Translations under genes and position numbers: made by a program
Origin: Comamonadaceae bacterium
GTDB taxonomy: Bacteria; Pseudomonadota; Gammaproteobacteria; Burkholderiales; Burkholderiaceae_C
Length of the DNA stretch: 11,343 bases
NCBI GenBank assembly: GCA_947460065.1
Contig: CANHGF010000047.1
Location: forward strand, 1-11,343
Direction of reading: 5' to 3'
Shown here: piece after piece, positions 1 through 5,801 of the stretch
Position numbering within the stretch: position 1 is the stretch's first letter
How the letters are laid out: every line of letters begins with the position of its first letter
The notes under the pieces: model-generated
What the model saw: the letters and a program-made list of their open reading frames with translations, nothing else
What the model was told of the DNA's origin: nothing
Databases searched by the model: none

Positions 1-372
1 ATGATGTTCTACCCGTTCAGCGCGCTGCAGGGCCATATTCAGGCTGGCAAGCTCAATGTGATGGCAGTGGCCTCGGAAAAGCGCACCTCTTACCTGCCGC
101 AAGTACCCACGACCACGGAATTGGGTTTTCCCAATATCCAGCTGACCGCCTGGTTCGCTGTTTATGCGCCAGCGGGGACACCCCGCAGAAACGTCGACAT
201 CCTGTATTCCGCTCTTGAAAAGGCGGTCAACGACCCGGACGTGCAGCGGCGCATGGCGGCCACCGGTACCGACCCCTATCTGGCCGGGCCCGACGAAATG
301 GCCCGTTTCGGGCCCAGCGAAATCACCCGCTACAGGCGCATCATCCAACTGGCCGGCGCCACGGCCGACTGA
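1..372 (+). CDS. Bug/TctC-family solute-binding protein, C-terminal part (cut by window edge)
   Basis: This is the C-terminal portion of a tripartite-tricarboxylate-type periplasmic receptor (Bug family), which binds small organic acids or related solutes outside the inner membrane. Seen: the stretch MFYPFSALQGHIQAGKLNVM followed by AVASEKR, then VPTTTELGFP and the FAVYAPAGTP segment, which are the usual order of motifs in the last third of Bug proteins. Family members are about 320 residues long, so roughly 190-200 residues including the signal peptide lie upstream; the ATG at base 1 is an internal Met codon, not a real start. It ends 15 bases before the thiolase-like gene, so it is probably the receptor of the same operon. 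Family assignment is firm; the ligand is unknown. Confidence 0.9.
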   Translation: MMFYPFSALQGHIQAGKLNVMAVASEKRTSYLPQVPTTTELGFPNIQLTAWFAVYAPAGTPRRNVDILYSALEKAVNDPDVQRRMAATGTDPYLAGPDEMARFGPSEITRYRRIIQLAGATAD

Positions 373-387
373 AGGCAGCCCAGCATC

Positions 388-1608
388 ATGAAGAACAGAA
401 TGGGCGGCAGCACCGCCATCGTCGGCATCGGCCGCGCCTTGACCACACGCGCTGATGCCGAGCGCCAGACCCCCTTGCAACTGGGCGCCAAAGCGGCCAT
501 CGACGCGATGCGCCAGGCCGGCATCGGCCGTAACGATGTGGGCGCCTTGTTCACCGGGCGCACGCCGCAAGCCTATATGGTGCTGCAGTACAACCAGTCC
601 CTGCTCAACGAACTCAAGGTCGGACCGATGTTCAGCTCCGAGGTGAGCTCGCACGGCGGCGGCGCACTGGGCACGCTGCAGTTGGCCGCACTGGCGGTAG
701 AGTCAGGCGTGATTGACTACGCCCTGTGCGTCACCAATGAAGCCAGCGGCGTCTGGATGAACCAGACCATGTCCAACGCAGGATGGGAGGGCGAGCTGCA
801 ATTTGAGGCGCCCTATGGCGTCTCCACACCGTCCCTGTACGCTCAGTTCGCCTGCCGCTATATGCATGAGTACGGCATCACGCCTGAGATGTGCGCTCGG
901 GTCGCAGTGGAGAATCGCCGCTGGGCCCTGGACCACCCACACGCAGCCACCCGAGGCAAAGGCCCGATCACCGTCGAAGACGTGCTCAACTCGCGCATGA
1001 TCGCCTCGCCACTGCGCCTGCTCGATTGCGCGGTCTGGTACCCCGGAGGCATAGGCACGGCGATGGTGGTGACCCGCTCGGACATCGCCCGAGCCCGCCA
1101 TGCTGAGGCGACCTACCTGGCCGGCTTTGGTCAGAGCAACACCCATGAATGGGTGAGCGAGCGCATGGGCACCTGGGGCTTCGAGCCCATGCTCGACGGA
1201 CCCAATCTGGTACGCACCGGCGCGGGGGTGGCGGCACGCCAGGCCTACGAAATGGCTGGCCTCAAGCCCGAGGACATGGATGTGGTGCAAAGCTCCGCGC
1301 CCTTCAGCTTTGCCAATCTGATGATGCTGGAAGAGCTGGGCTTTTGCGGCGTCGGCGAAGGCGGCGCCTTTGTGGAGTCCGGCGGCGTCAACTACGACGG
1401 CGGACTGCCCTTTAACACCATGGGCGGCTACCTCTCTTTTGGCCAGGTCGCGCAGGGGCTCTACAACTTGCAGGAAACCATCGACCAGATTTGGGGTCGT
1501 GCAGAAGGGCGACAGGTCGCTGGTGCACAGGTGGGGATGGTGCATGGCCACGGGGGTCCGCTCGCATGCCACTCGGTGGTCATCGTCTCCAAGGAACCCA
1601 CGCCATGA
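388..1608 (+). CDS. Thiolase-fold protein (SCP-x/Ltp-like) without a canonical cysteine nucleophile
   Basis: A 406-residue member of the thiolase superfamily, of the lipid-transfer-protein/acetyl-CoA acetyltransferase-like branch acting on CoA thioesters in the cytoplasm. Seen: STAIVGIGRA near the N-terminus, SPLRLLDCAVWYPGG (residues 207-221), LEELGFCGVGEGGAF (314-328), FNTMGGYLSFGQ (342-353) and GHGGPLACHSVVIV (387-400). The region that normally holds the nucleophilic Cys reads SSHGGGALG (87-95) with no Cys; the usual GHP histidine position reads LSFGQ, and the C-terminal CxG motif is replaced by HGHGG. In known thiolase/DUF35 pairs such as Ltp2 the enzyme is a retro-aldolase rather than a thiolase. 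The start at 388 has GAAGG 12 bases upstream; Met5 at 400 is an alternative. The next gene overlaps by 4 bases, implying translational coupling. Superfamily is firm, reaction uncertain. Confidence 0.9.
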   Translation: MKNRMGGSTAIVGIGRALTTRADAERQTPLQLGAKAAIDAMRQAGIGRNDVGALFTGRTPQAYMVLQYNQSLLNELKVGPMFSSEVSSHGGGALGTLQLAALAVESGVIDYALCVTNEASGVWMNQTMSNAGWEGELQFEAPYGVSTPSLYAQFACRYMHEYGITPEMCARVAVENRRWALDHPHAATRGKGPITVEDVLNSRMIASPLRLLDCAVWYPGGIGTAMVVTRSDIARARHAEATYLAGFGQSNTHEWVSERMGTWGFEPMLDGPNLVRTGAGVAARQAYEMAGLKPEDMDVVQSSAPFSFANLMMLEELGFCGVGEGGAFVESGGVNYDGGLPFNTMGGYLSFGQVAQGLYNLQETIDQIWGRAEGRQVAGAQVGMVHGHGGPLACHSVVIVSKEPTP

Positions 1609-2069
1609 ACACCGTCAAACAAGATTCGTCCGAATGGGCCGAAGGCCTGAACCTGATGGCCGGGCCCTATTTCCTGGGGCTCTACCAACCGTCACCTGAA
1701 ACCAAAGGCTTTTGGGAAGGCGTGACGCGCCACGAACTGCTGCTCAAATGGTGTCCGGCCTGCCAGCGGGCCCACCACCCCAAGCGCATCGTCTGCACCG
1801 GCTGCGGCTCGGCCGAGCTCAGCTGGAAACGCTCAGAGGGCCGCGGCAAGGTCTACAGCTTCAGCGAAGTCCACCATGTGGCTGATAAAGCGTTCATGGC
1901 CTCTGCGCCCTACACCATCGGCCTGGTGGCCCTTGAAGAGGGTGTGTACCTGCTCTCACGGCTATTGGCCGAGCCCGGGCCGATTGCCATCGACCAACCG
2001 GTCCGGCTCGATTTCCGGGTGCTGGAAAGCGGCCGTCTGCTGCCCGTCTTCAAAGTAGGGCAGCCATGA
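1605..2069 (+). CDS. Zn-ribbon/OB-fold (DUF35-type) protein, likely thiolase partner
   Basis: A 154-residue protein with the rubredoxin-like zinc ribbon plus OB-fold arrangement of the DUF35/ChsH2 family. Seen: four zinc-ligand cysteines in CPAC (C50, C53) and CTGC (C64, C67), followed by GKVYSFSEVHHV (81-92) and PYTIGLVALEEGVYLLSRL (102-120), typical of the OB-fold. Members of this family usually bind an adjacent thiolase-like or hydratase protein and contribute to the CoA-substrate site. The frame is open back to 1491, but the ATG at 1605 is chosen because it overlaps the thiolase stop as ATGA and has AAGGA at 1591-1595. An N-terminal helical segment of about 40 residues precedes the ribbon, as is usual. 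It overlaps the CoA-transferase gene by 4 bases as well. Most likely forms a complex with the product of the preceding gene. Confidence 0.9.
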   Translation: MNTVKQDSSEWAEGLNLMAGPYFLGLYQPSPETKGFWEGVTRHELLLKWCPACQRAHHPKRIVCTGCGSAELSWKRSEGRGKVYSFSEVHHVADKAFMASAPYTIGLVALEEGVYLLSRLLAEPGPIAIDQPVRLDFRVLESGRLLPVFKVGQP

Positions 2070-3241
2070 GCGCAGGCGCATTGGCTGGCATCCGGGTCCT
2101 CGACACCACACGCGCCCTGGCTGGCCCCCTGTGCACCATGATCCTGGGCGACTTCGGCGCCGATGTGATCAAGGTCGAAATGCCCGGCGTCGGCGACGAA
2201 ACCCGCTTCTGGGGCCCGCCCTTTGCCGGCGGCGACGCCGGCCCTACGCTCATCGGCTACAACCGCAATAAACGCTCGGTGGCCATTGATCTGCACACCG
2301 CCGAAGGCCAACAGACCTGCCTGGAACTGGCCAAAAGTGCCGATGTGTTTGTGGAGAATTTTCGACCCGGCACGGCCGAACGCTTTGGCCTGAGCTACGA
2401 GCAACTGCGCGCAGTACGGCCCGATATCGTTTATTGCTCGATCAGCGGTTATGGACAGACCGGCCCCATGGCCCAGCGACCAGCGGTCGATCTGATGGTG
2501 CAGGCGGTCAGCGGCCTGATGTCGCTCACCGGCGATCCCGCGGGCCGCCCTTTCAAGGCCGCCGCACCGGTGGCCGATAGCATGGCCGGCATGTCGGCGG
2601 CGCTGTCGATCATGGCGGCGCTGATGGAGCGCCGCCAAACCGGACAAGGCCGCTACCTCGACATCGCCATGCTCGACGCCATGGTCGCCCTGATGGGGCA
2701 GTCGGTGGCCGGCTGGGGCATCAGCGGCAAGTCGCCCAGCCGCTGGGGCAACGGCCATCCGCTGATGGCCCCCTACGAGAGCTTTCGCACCGCGGACCGT
2801 GAAATTGTGGTGGCTGTCACCAATGAAAAAATCTGGGCTGCGCTGGCTCGTTTGCCTGAGTTTGCCGAACTCACCTCCGACCCCAGCTTGTCAACCCCGC
2901 CCAAGCGCAATGAGCAGCGGCGAACTCTGGTACCCGCCTTCGAGGCCATCTTGCAAACCAAGCCAGCCGCGCACTGGATCACCAGCTTTGACGCCGTCGG
3001 CATTCCAGCCGAAATGATCTATTCCCTGGTTGAAATTCTTGAGCACCCGCAGGTACGCGAGCGCGGCATCCTGCAAGAGGTGGAGTACCCACCGGGCTCG
3101 GGCCAGCAAATCACCACCGCTGGTATGCCATGGCGCCAGGTCGCCAGCGACCGGCAGGTCAGGCCACCGCCGACACTGGGCCAACATACACAAGAAGTGC
3201 TGGACGAATGGCTACCCAGGCGGGCACAGCCCAAGGGCTGA
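2066..3241 (+). CDS. CaiB/BaiF (class III) CoA transferase
   Basis: A 391-residue family III CoA transferase, which moves CoA between carboxylic acids through an aspartyl-CoA intermediate in the cytoplasm. Seen: VLDTTRALAGPLCTMILGDF (11-30), GADVIKVEMPGVGDETR (31-47), NRNKRSVAIDL (66-76), VFVENFRPGTAERFGL (94-109) and SISGYGQTGP (125-134). PAVDLMVQAVSGLMSLTG (139-156) carries the catalytic Asp142, and GRYLDIAMLDAM follows at 195-206. Length and motif order are normal for the family (formyl-CoA transferase, carnitine CoA transferase, succinyl-CoA:acid transferases). AGGG lies 5 bases upstream of the ATG, which overlaps the previous stop as ATGA. It is the last gene of the left operon and presumably activates the acid handled by the thiolase-like/DUF35 pair. 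Acid substrate and CoA donor cannot be told from sequence. Confidence 0.95.
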   Translation: MSAGALAGIRVLDTTRALAGPLCTMILGDFGADVIKVEMPGVGDETRFWGPPFAGGDAGPTLIGYNRNKRSVAIDLHTAEGQQTCLELAKSADVFVENFRPGTAERFGLSYEQLRAVRPDIVYCSISGYGQTGPMAQRPAVDLMVQAVSGLMSLTGDPAGRPFKAAAPVADSMAGMSAALSIMAALMERRQTGQGRYLDIAMLDAMVALMGQSVAGWGISGKSPSRWGNGHPLMAPYESFRTADREIVVAVTNEKIWAALARLPEFAELTSDPSLSTPPKRNEQRRTLVPAFEAILQTKPAAHWITSFDAVGIPAEMIYSLVEILEHPQVRERGILQEVEYPPGSGQQITTAGMPWRQVASDRQVRPPPTLGQHTQEVLDEWLPRRAQPKG

Positions 3242-3252
3242 AACGGTTCAGC
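3237..3252. other. Palindrome spanning both convergent stop codons
   Basis: Perfect 6-bp inverted repeat GCTGAA-ACGG-TTCAGC. It contains the TGA stop of the CoA-transferase gene (3239-3241) and, on the other strand, the TGA stop of the DUF2889 gene (3248-3250). It is placed as a bidirectional transcription terminator would be, but neither side is followed by a T-run, so intrinsic termination is uncertain. Confidence 0.4.
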
Positions 3253-3814
3253 GTGCCTTACCTCGGTAGAACTCAGGCCAAAAACTGAGCACCAGTTCGC
3301 GCTCTTCCCCGTAGGCATAGCAGCTGTCGATCTTCTTCGGTCGCCCGGATGCATCCAGGGGTTCGGGCCTGTTCAGACGCAGACCGGCAATCGCCTGGTA
3401 AGCCGTCGTGGCCATGGGCATGAGCAACTCCCTCAAGTGGGTACAGCTGCGCGCACCGGACAATCGCTCACGCACCTCCTTGCTCCAGCCGCTGCTCATC
3501 TTGACCCCGACCATGGCTTGCAGGGCGCGGCCACCGTCCCAGCAGTCTTCAACCGGCGCGGCGTCGGTAAAGGTCGACACCGAGGTGACTGTGAGGTCCC
3601 CGTCAAAGACCAACCGGATACCCATGTCATGCAGAGGCTGACCCGCGGCGACGAATTTGTCGGTGCGGGGCCGCAAAAAATCCGCCGGCTTTTGGTCGGT
3701 CAGACGCGACTCGACCTCAAACAGGCCATCACTCCTGCGCCATGCACGCATGTCAATGCGCCTGAAGTGCAGTTCTTCCCGGGTGAGCTCAGCGTCTTGC
3801 ATGTGAAGTTTCAT
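3248..3814 (-). CDS. DUF2889 family protein
   Basis: A 188-residue protein matching DUF2889, a family of unknown function common in betaproteobacteria. Seen: LHFRRIDMRAWRRSDGLFEV (15-34) followed by ESRLTDQK, the family's opening signature. DMGIRLVFDGDLTV (63-76), then WSKEVRERL and CTHLRELLMPMATTAYQAI (124-142) with the conserved Cys-x-His segment. No signal peptide or membrane segment is seen. The frame stays open upstream to 4201, but that part runs antisense through the hydrolase gene; the ATG at 3814 is the first start giving the normal family length. No strong Shine-Dalgarno is visible there (GGCGG directly precedes the ATG), and Met5 at 3802 is an alternative. It lies 91 bases downstream of the hydrolase gene on the same strand. 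The function is not known; its setting suggests a link to CoA-ester catabolism. Confidence 0.82.
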   Translation of the reverse strand: MKLHMQDAELTREELHFRRIDMRAWRRSDGLFEVESRLTDQKPADFLRPRTDKFVAAGQPLHDMGIRLVFDGDLTVTSVSTFTDAAPVEDCWDGGRALQAMVGVKMSSGWSKEVRERLSGARSCTHLRELLMPMATTAYQAIAGLRLNRPEPLDASGRPKKIDSCYAYGEERELVLSFWPEFYRGKAR

Positions 3815-3905
3815 CCGCCATTGAGATTGATGGACCGGCAGGCCGAAGCCGCATAGCGCACCATTTTGGCGGACGACCGCCAGCGAGCCTGTCGCGCAAG
3901 CAGCG

Positions 3906-4733
3906 TCACTGCACAGCAGCCAGCCACTGCAGCACGTCGGCGCGCCAGGTCTCGGGCTTCCAGGTTGGGGTGCTGTGGCCGTCGGCTTGACCGTTTTGCG
4001 GGTACTTGCGAAACACAATGCCATGCTTGGCTGCGGTGGCCGACATCCATTCGTAATTCGGGTCGTTGAAGGTGGTGCTCGCAAAATAGCTGTCGTTCTC
4101 GAAATAGGCCCAAAAATTATTCTTGAACTGGCTGGCCGCCTTATCAAGGACGCTGCGACCAAAACCGCCGTTGCGACCCTCACAAAACGCGCTCCAGGCA
4201 CCGGCCAGGTTGACCGAGGCCAGCACCAGATCAGGATGCCGGCCGGCGAAATAGGTGGACAAAAATCCGCCGCGCGAATGCCCCATCAGAATCAACTTGT
4301 CGGCGCCATAGCGCTCGCGCACCTGCGCCACCACCTGCTGCATCTGCGGATAGGCGTCGGCCACCTCGGCCTCCAGGCTGCGGCGGTCGCAGCGGCCCGA
4401 TTCCTCAGTGAACACCCCTTCGGACTTGCCCCGGCCCTTGCGCATATAGGTCACCACCCGGTAGCCCTCGCGGTTGAGCATCTTGCCGATCAGCAGGTAC
4501 TTGATCGACTCGGCAATGGCCTCGCGTTTGCCACCGGTCGAGCCGTGACTCATCAACACCGTCTTGCCATTGGGCTGCTGCGGCTCATGCAGATAGCCCT
4601 CGAGCTTGATCGGCACATCAGGTCTGGCCGGATCGCGGTACTCAAAGAAAACCTGCTGCTCGGCGCGGGCGGCCCAGCTCAGCATCAAGCCCAGGGCCGC
4701 CAATGCCCCAAGCGCCCAAAATTTGCACCTCAT
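3906..4733 (-). CDS. Exported alpha/beta hydrolase (esterase/dienelactone hydrolase-like)
   Basis: A 275-residue serine hydrolase of the alpha/beta-hydrolase fold, probably periplasmic or secreted. Seen: a signal peptide with hydrophobic core LGALAALGLMLSW and a likely cleavage site after ARA at residue 24; an oxyanion-loop motif SHGSTGG (62-68); the nucleophile elbow GHSRGG (151-156) with Ser153; and a likely catalytic His253 in DGHS. The mature protein has just two cysteines, C115 and C184, which could form a disulfide in an oxidising compartment. The acid member of the triad is not clear. The start at 4733 is well supported by AGGAGG six bases upstream. It lies 69 bases downstream of lysR on the same strand, with a perfect hairpin in its leader. 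Substrate unknown; an ester, lactone or amide precursor of the pathway substrate is plausible. Confidence 0.85.
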   Translation of the reverse strand: MRCKFWALGALAALGLMLSWAARAEQQVFFEYRDPARPDVPIKLEGYLHEPQQPNGKTVLMSHGSTGGKREAIAESIKYLLIGKMLNREGYRVVTYMRKGRGKSEGVFTEESGRCDRRSLEAEVADAYPQMQQVVAQVRERYGADKLILMGHSRGGFLSTYFAGRHPDLVLASVNLAGAWSAFCEGRNGGFGRSVLDKAASQFKNNFWAYFENDSYFASTTFNDPNYEWMSATAAKHGIVFRKYPQNGQADGHSTPTWKPETWRADVLQWLAAVQ

Positions 4734-4739
4734 GAACCG

Positions 4740-4764
4740 CCTCCTGCTGCTGTGTCAGCAGCAG
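4740..4764 (-). promoter_or_regulatory. Leader hairpin overlapping the hydrolase Shine-Dalgarno
   Basis: Perfect 9-bp inverted repeat, CTGCTGCTG (4744-4752), TGT loop, CAGCAGCAG (4756-4764). Read on the minus strand, the hairpin ends directly at the hydrolase ribosome-binding site AGGAGG (4745-4740), sharing two bases with it. It could limit ribosome access or act as a processing or attenuation point between lysR and the hydrolase gene. No T-run follows, so it is not a standard terminator. Confidence 0.5.
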
Positions 4765-4780
4765 ATCTTAGCGACGCCCT

Positions 4781-4805
4781 TGAGCGCGCAGTCGCCCGCG
4801 GCTCA
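4781..4805 (-). other. Imperfect hairpin at the 3' end of lysR
   Basis: TGAGC-GCG (4781-4788) pairs with CGC-G-GCTCA (4797-4805), leaving a one-base bulge, and includes the lysR stop codon (4805-4803). It may protect the lysR 3' end or weaken read-through into the hydrolase gene. There is no T-run, and GC-rich DNA gives such stems by chance, so support is weak. Confidence 0.25.
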
Positions 4806-5708
4806 GCGGACTGCATGCACCCGCGCCAAGATGGCCTGAGCCACCACCTGGTGGGCGCGGCGCACTGCCAGGCCCGGGCGCAAGGTCAGCACCATGGCGC
4901 GCGGCAGGGGCGGGTCGGTGATCAGCGCCATCTGCAAGCTCGGCCGCTCACCCTCCAGCGCCAGCGGGCCCAGCAGGGTGTGGGCCAGGCCCTGCATCGC
5001 GGCCTGCTTTTGTACCTGCAGGGAGTCGGCCTCCAGCGCCACCGTCAGCTCAAAGCCGCGCTGGCGGGCCAAGGCGTCGAGCGCGTCGCGCCAGGCACTG
5101 GGCCGGCAAGGCAGGGCCAGGGGCAGACCCTCCAGCGCGGAAAAAGGCACGTTGCGCTTACGGGTCAGGCGGTCGCCAGGCGGACCCACCAGATAGGTGC
5201 CCACCGTCTGCAGCACCTGATCACTCGGGCGCAGCCGGGTCGAATGCAGATAGCGCACCGCCATGTCTACGCCGGCGCTTTGCAGGCTGCGATCCATCTG
5301 GCTGTCCAGCGCCTCGCTGACCACCAGCCGCACCAGCGGATGGCTGCGCCGCAGCTCGGCCAACGCCGGCATCACCCAGGGCTCTACCGCCGAGGGAATC
5401 GCCGCCAGCCTGACCTCGCCGACGGCCACCCCGCTGCCGTGGCGGATCTCGTCTTGCAGGGCCTGGGTCTGTGCCAGCCAGGCGCGCACCTGCGGCAGCA
5501 GCCACTGGCCATACTCACTCAGTTGCAGACCGCGGGCATGGCGCTGAAACAGCGGCGTGCCGCAGGTCGCTTCCAATTCGGCCAATTGCCTGCTGAGCTG
5601 TGACTGGGCCCGCCCAATGCGCAAGGCCAGCCGACTCAGGCTGCCCTCTTCGGCCAGATCGACCAGCAACTGCCAGGCTGCCGGCCGCATCAGCGAAAGA
5701 TCGTCCAT
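4803..5708 (-). CDS. LysR-type transcriptional regulator
   Basis: A 301-residue LysR-family regulator. Seen: the N-terminal winged helix-turn-helix, WQLLVDLAEEGSLSRLALRI (12-31), then AQSQLSRQLAELEATCGTPL (34-53) and LFQRHARGLQLSEYG (53-67). A linker helix follows, then an effector-binding domain from about residue 96 (GEVRLAAIPSAVEPWVMPAL) to the C-terminus. Length and layout are normal. The ATG at 5708 has GAAGGG about six bases upstream. It is divergent from hyuA across 93 bases, the classic arrangement in which a LysR protein controls the neighbouring operon and represses its own gene. On its own strand it is followed by the hydrolase gene, possibly co-transcribed. Effector unknown; by context it is a substrate or intermediate of the locus. 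Confidence 0.93.
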   Translation of the reverse strand: MDDLSLMRPAAWQLLVDLAEEGSLSRLALRIGRAQSQLSRQLAELEATCGTPLFQRHARGLQLSEYGQWLLPQVRAWLAQTQALQDEIRHGSGVAVGEVRLAAIPSAVEPWVMPALAELRRSHPLVRLVVSEALDSQMDRSLQSAGVDMAVRYLHSTRLRPSDQVLQTVGTYLVGPPGDRLTRKRNVPFSALEGLPLALPCRPSAWRDALDALARQRGFELTVALEADSLQVQKQAAMQGLAHTLLGPLALEGERPSLQMALITDPPLPRAMVLTLRPGLAVRRAHQVVAQAILARVHAVR

Positions 5709-5736
5709 GTCGTGCCCTTCAAGGTATATGTCGAGA

Positions 5737-5742
5737 GTTATA
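5737..5742 (-). promoter_or_regulatory. Candidate -10 element of lysR
   Basis: TATAAC on the minus strand matches the sigma-70 -10 consensus at five of six positions and would start a transcript about 20 bases before the lysR ATG. No good -35 lies at the right distance. It sits inside the ATAT-N10-ATAT dyad, which would fit autorepression. Confidence 0.4.
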
Positions 5743-5763
5743 TCTAGATTGACTGATTCATCA

Positions 5764-5793
5764 TTGACAGCATACCTGAGCCAGCCCTAGCAT
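5764..5793 (+). promoter_or_regulatory. Candidate promoter of the hyuAB operon
   Basis: A perfect -35 hexamer TTGACA (5764-5769) is followed after 18 bases by TAGCAT (5788-5793), four of six matches to the -10 consensus. A start near 5800 would leave almost no leader before the hyuA ATG at 5802. An alternative -35, TTGACT at 5749-5754, has no good -10 at 16-18 bases. A weak -10 is usual for LysR-activated promoters. Confidence 0.4.
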
Positions 5794-5801
5794 CCCTGCG
5801 C

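Larger units (their letters stand above)
5709..5801. promoter_or_regulatory. lysR-hyuA divergent control region
   Basis: This 93-base AT-richer gap between two divergent genes should hold both promoters and the LysR operator. Symmetric elements seen: ATAT-N10-ATAT (5726-5743), the perfect 8-bp palindrome ATCTAGAT (5742-5749), TGATTCATCA with 4-bp arms (5754-5763), and ATTGAC repeated directly at 5748-5753 and 5763-5768, 15 bases apart. I could not find one convincing T-N11-A box centred in a dyad, so the exact operator is left open. Confidence 0.7.

Noticed and set aside
1..372. The ATG at base 1 as a true start of a short gene
   Set aside because: The sequence matches the C-terminal third of a Bug protein, so the gene begins before the window.
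1910..2758. A 282-codon minus-strand frame under the DUF35-type and CaiB genes
   Set aside because: Antisense shadow; the + strand frames carry full family motifs and coupled starts.
3868..3881. GGCGG-ACGA-CCGCC hairpin between the hydrolase and DUF2889 genes
   Set aside because: A 5-bp GC stem with no T-run on either strand is common by chance here; not enough to call a terminator.
3815..4201. Upstream extension of the DUF2889 frame
   Set aside because: It would run antisense through the hydrolase coding region and exceed the normal family length; the part before 3814 has no family motif.
3975..5603. A 542-codon open frame on the + strand across the hydrolase and lysR genes
   Set aside because: It is antisense to two genes with clear families, its protein is low in complexity (rich in Gln, His, Arg, Ala) and has no motif; long antisense frames are expected at this GC content.
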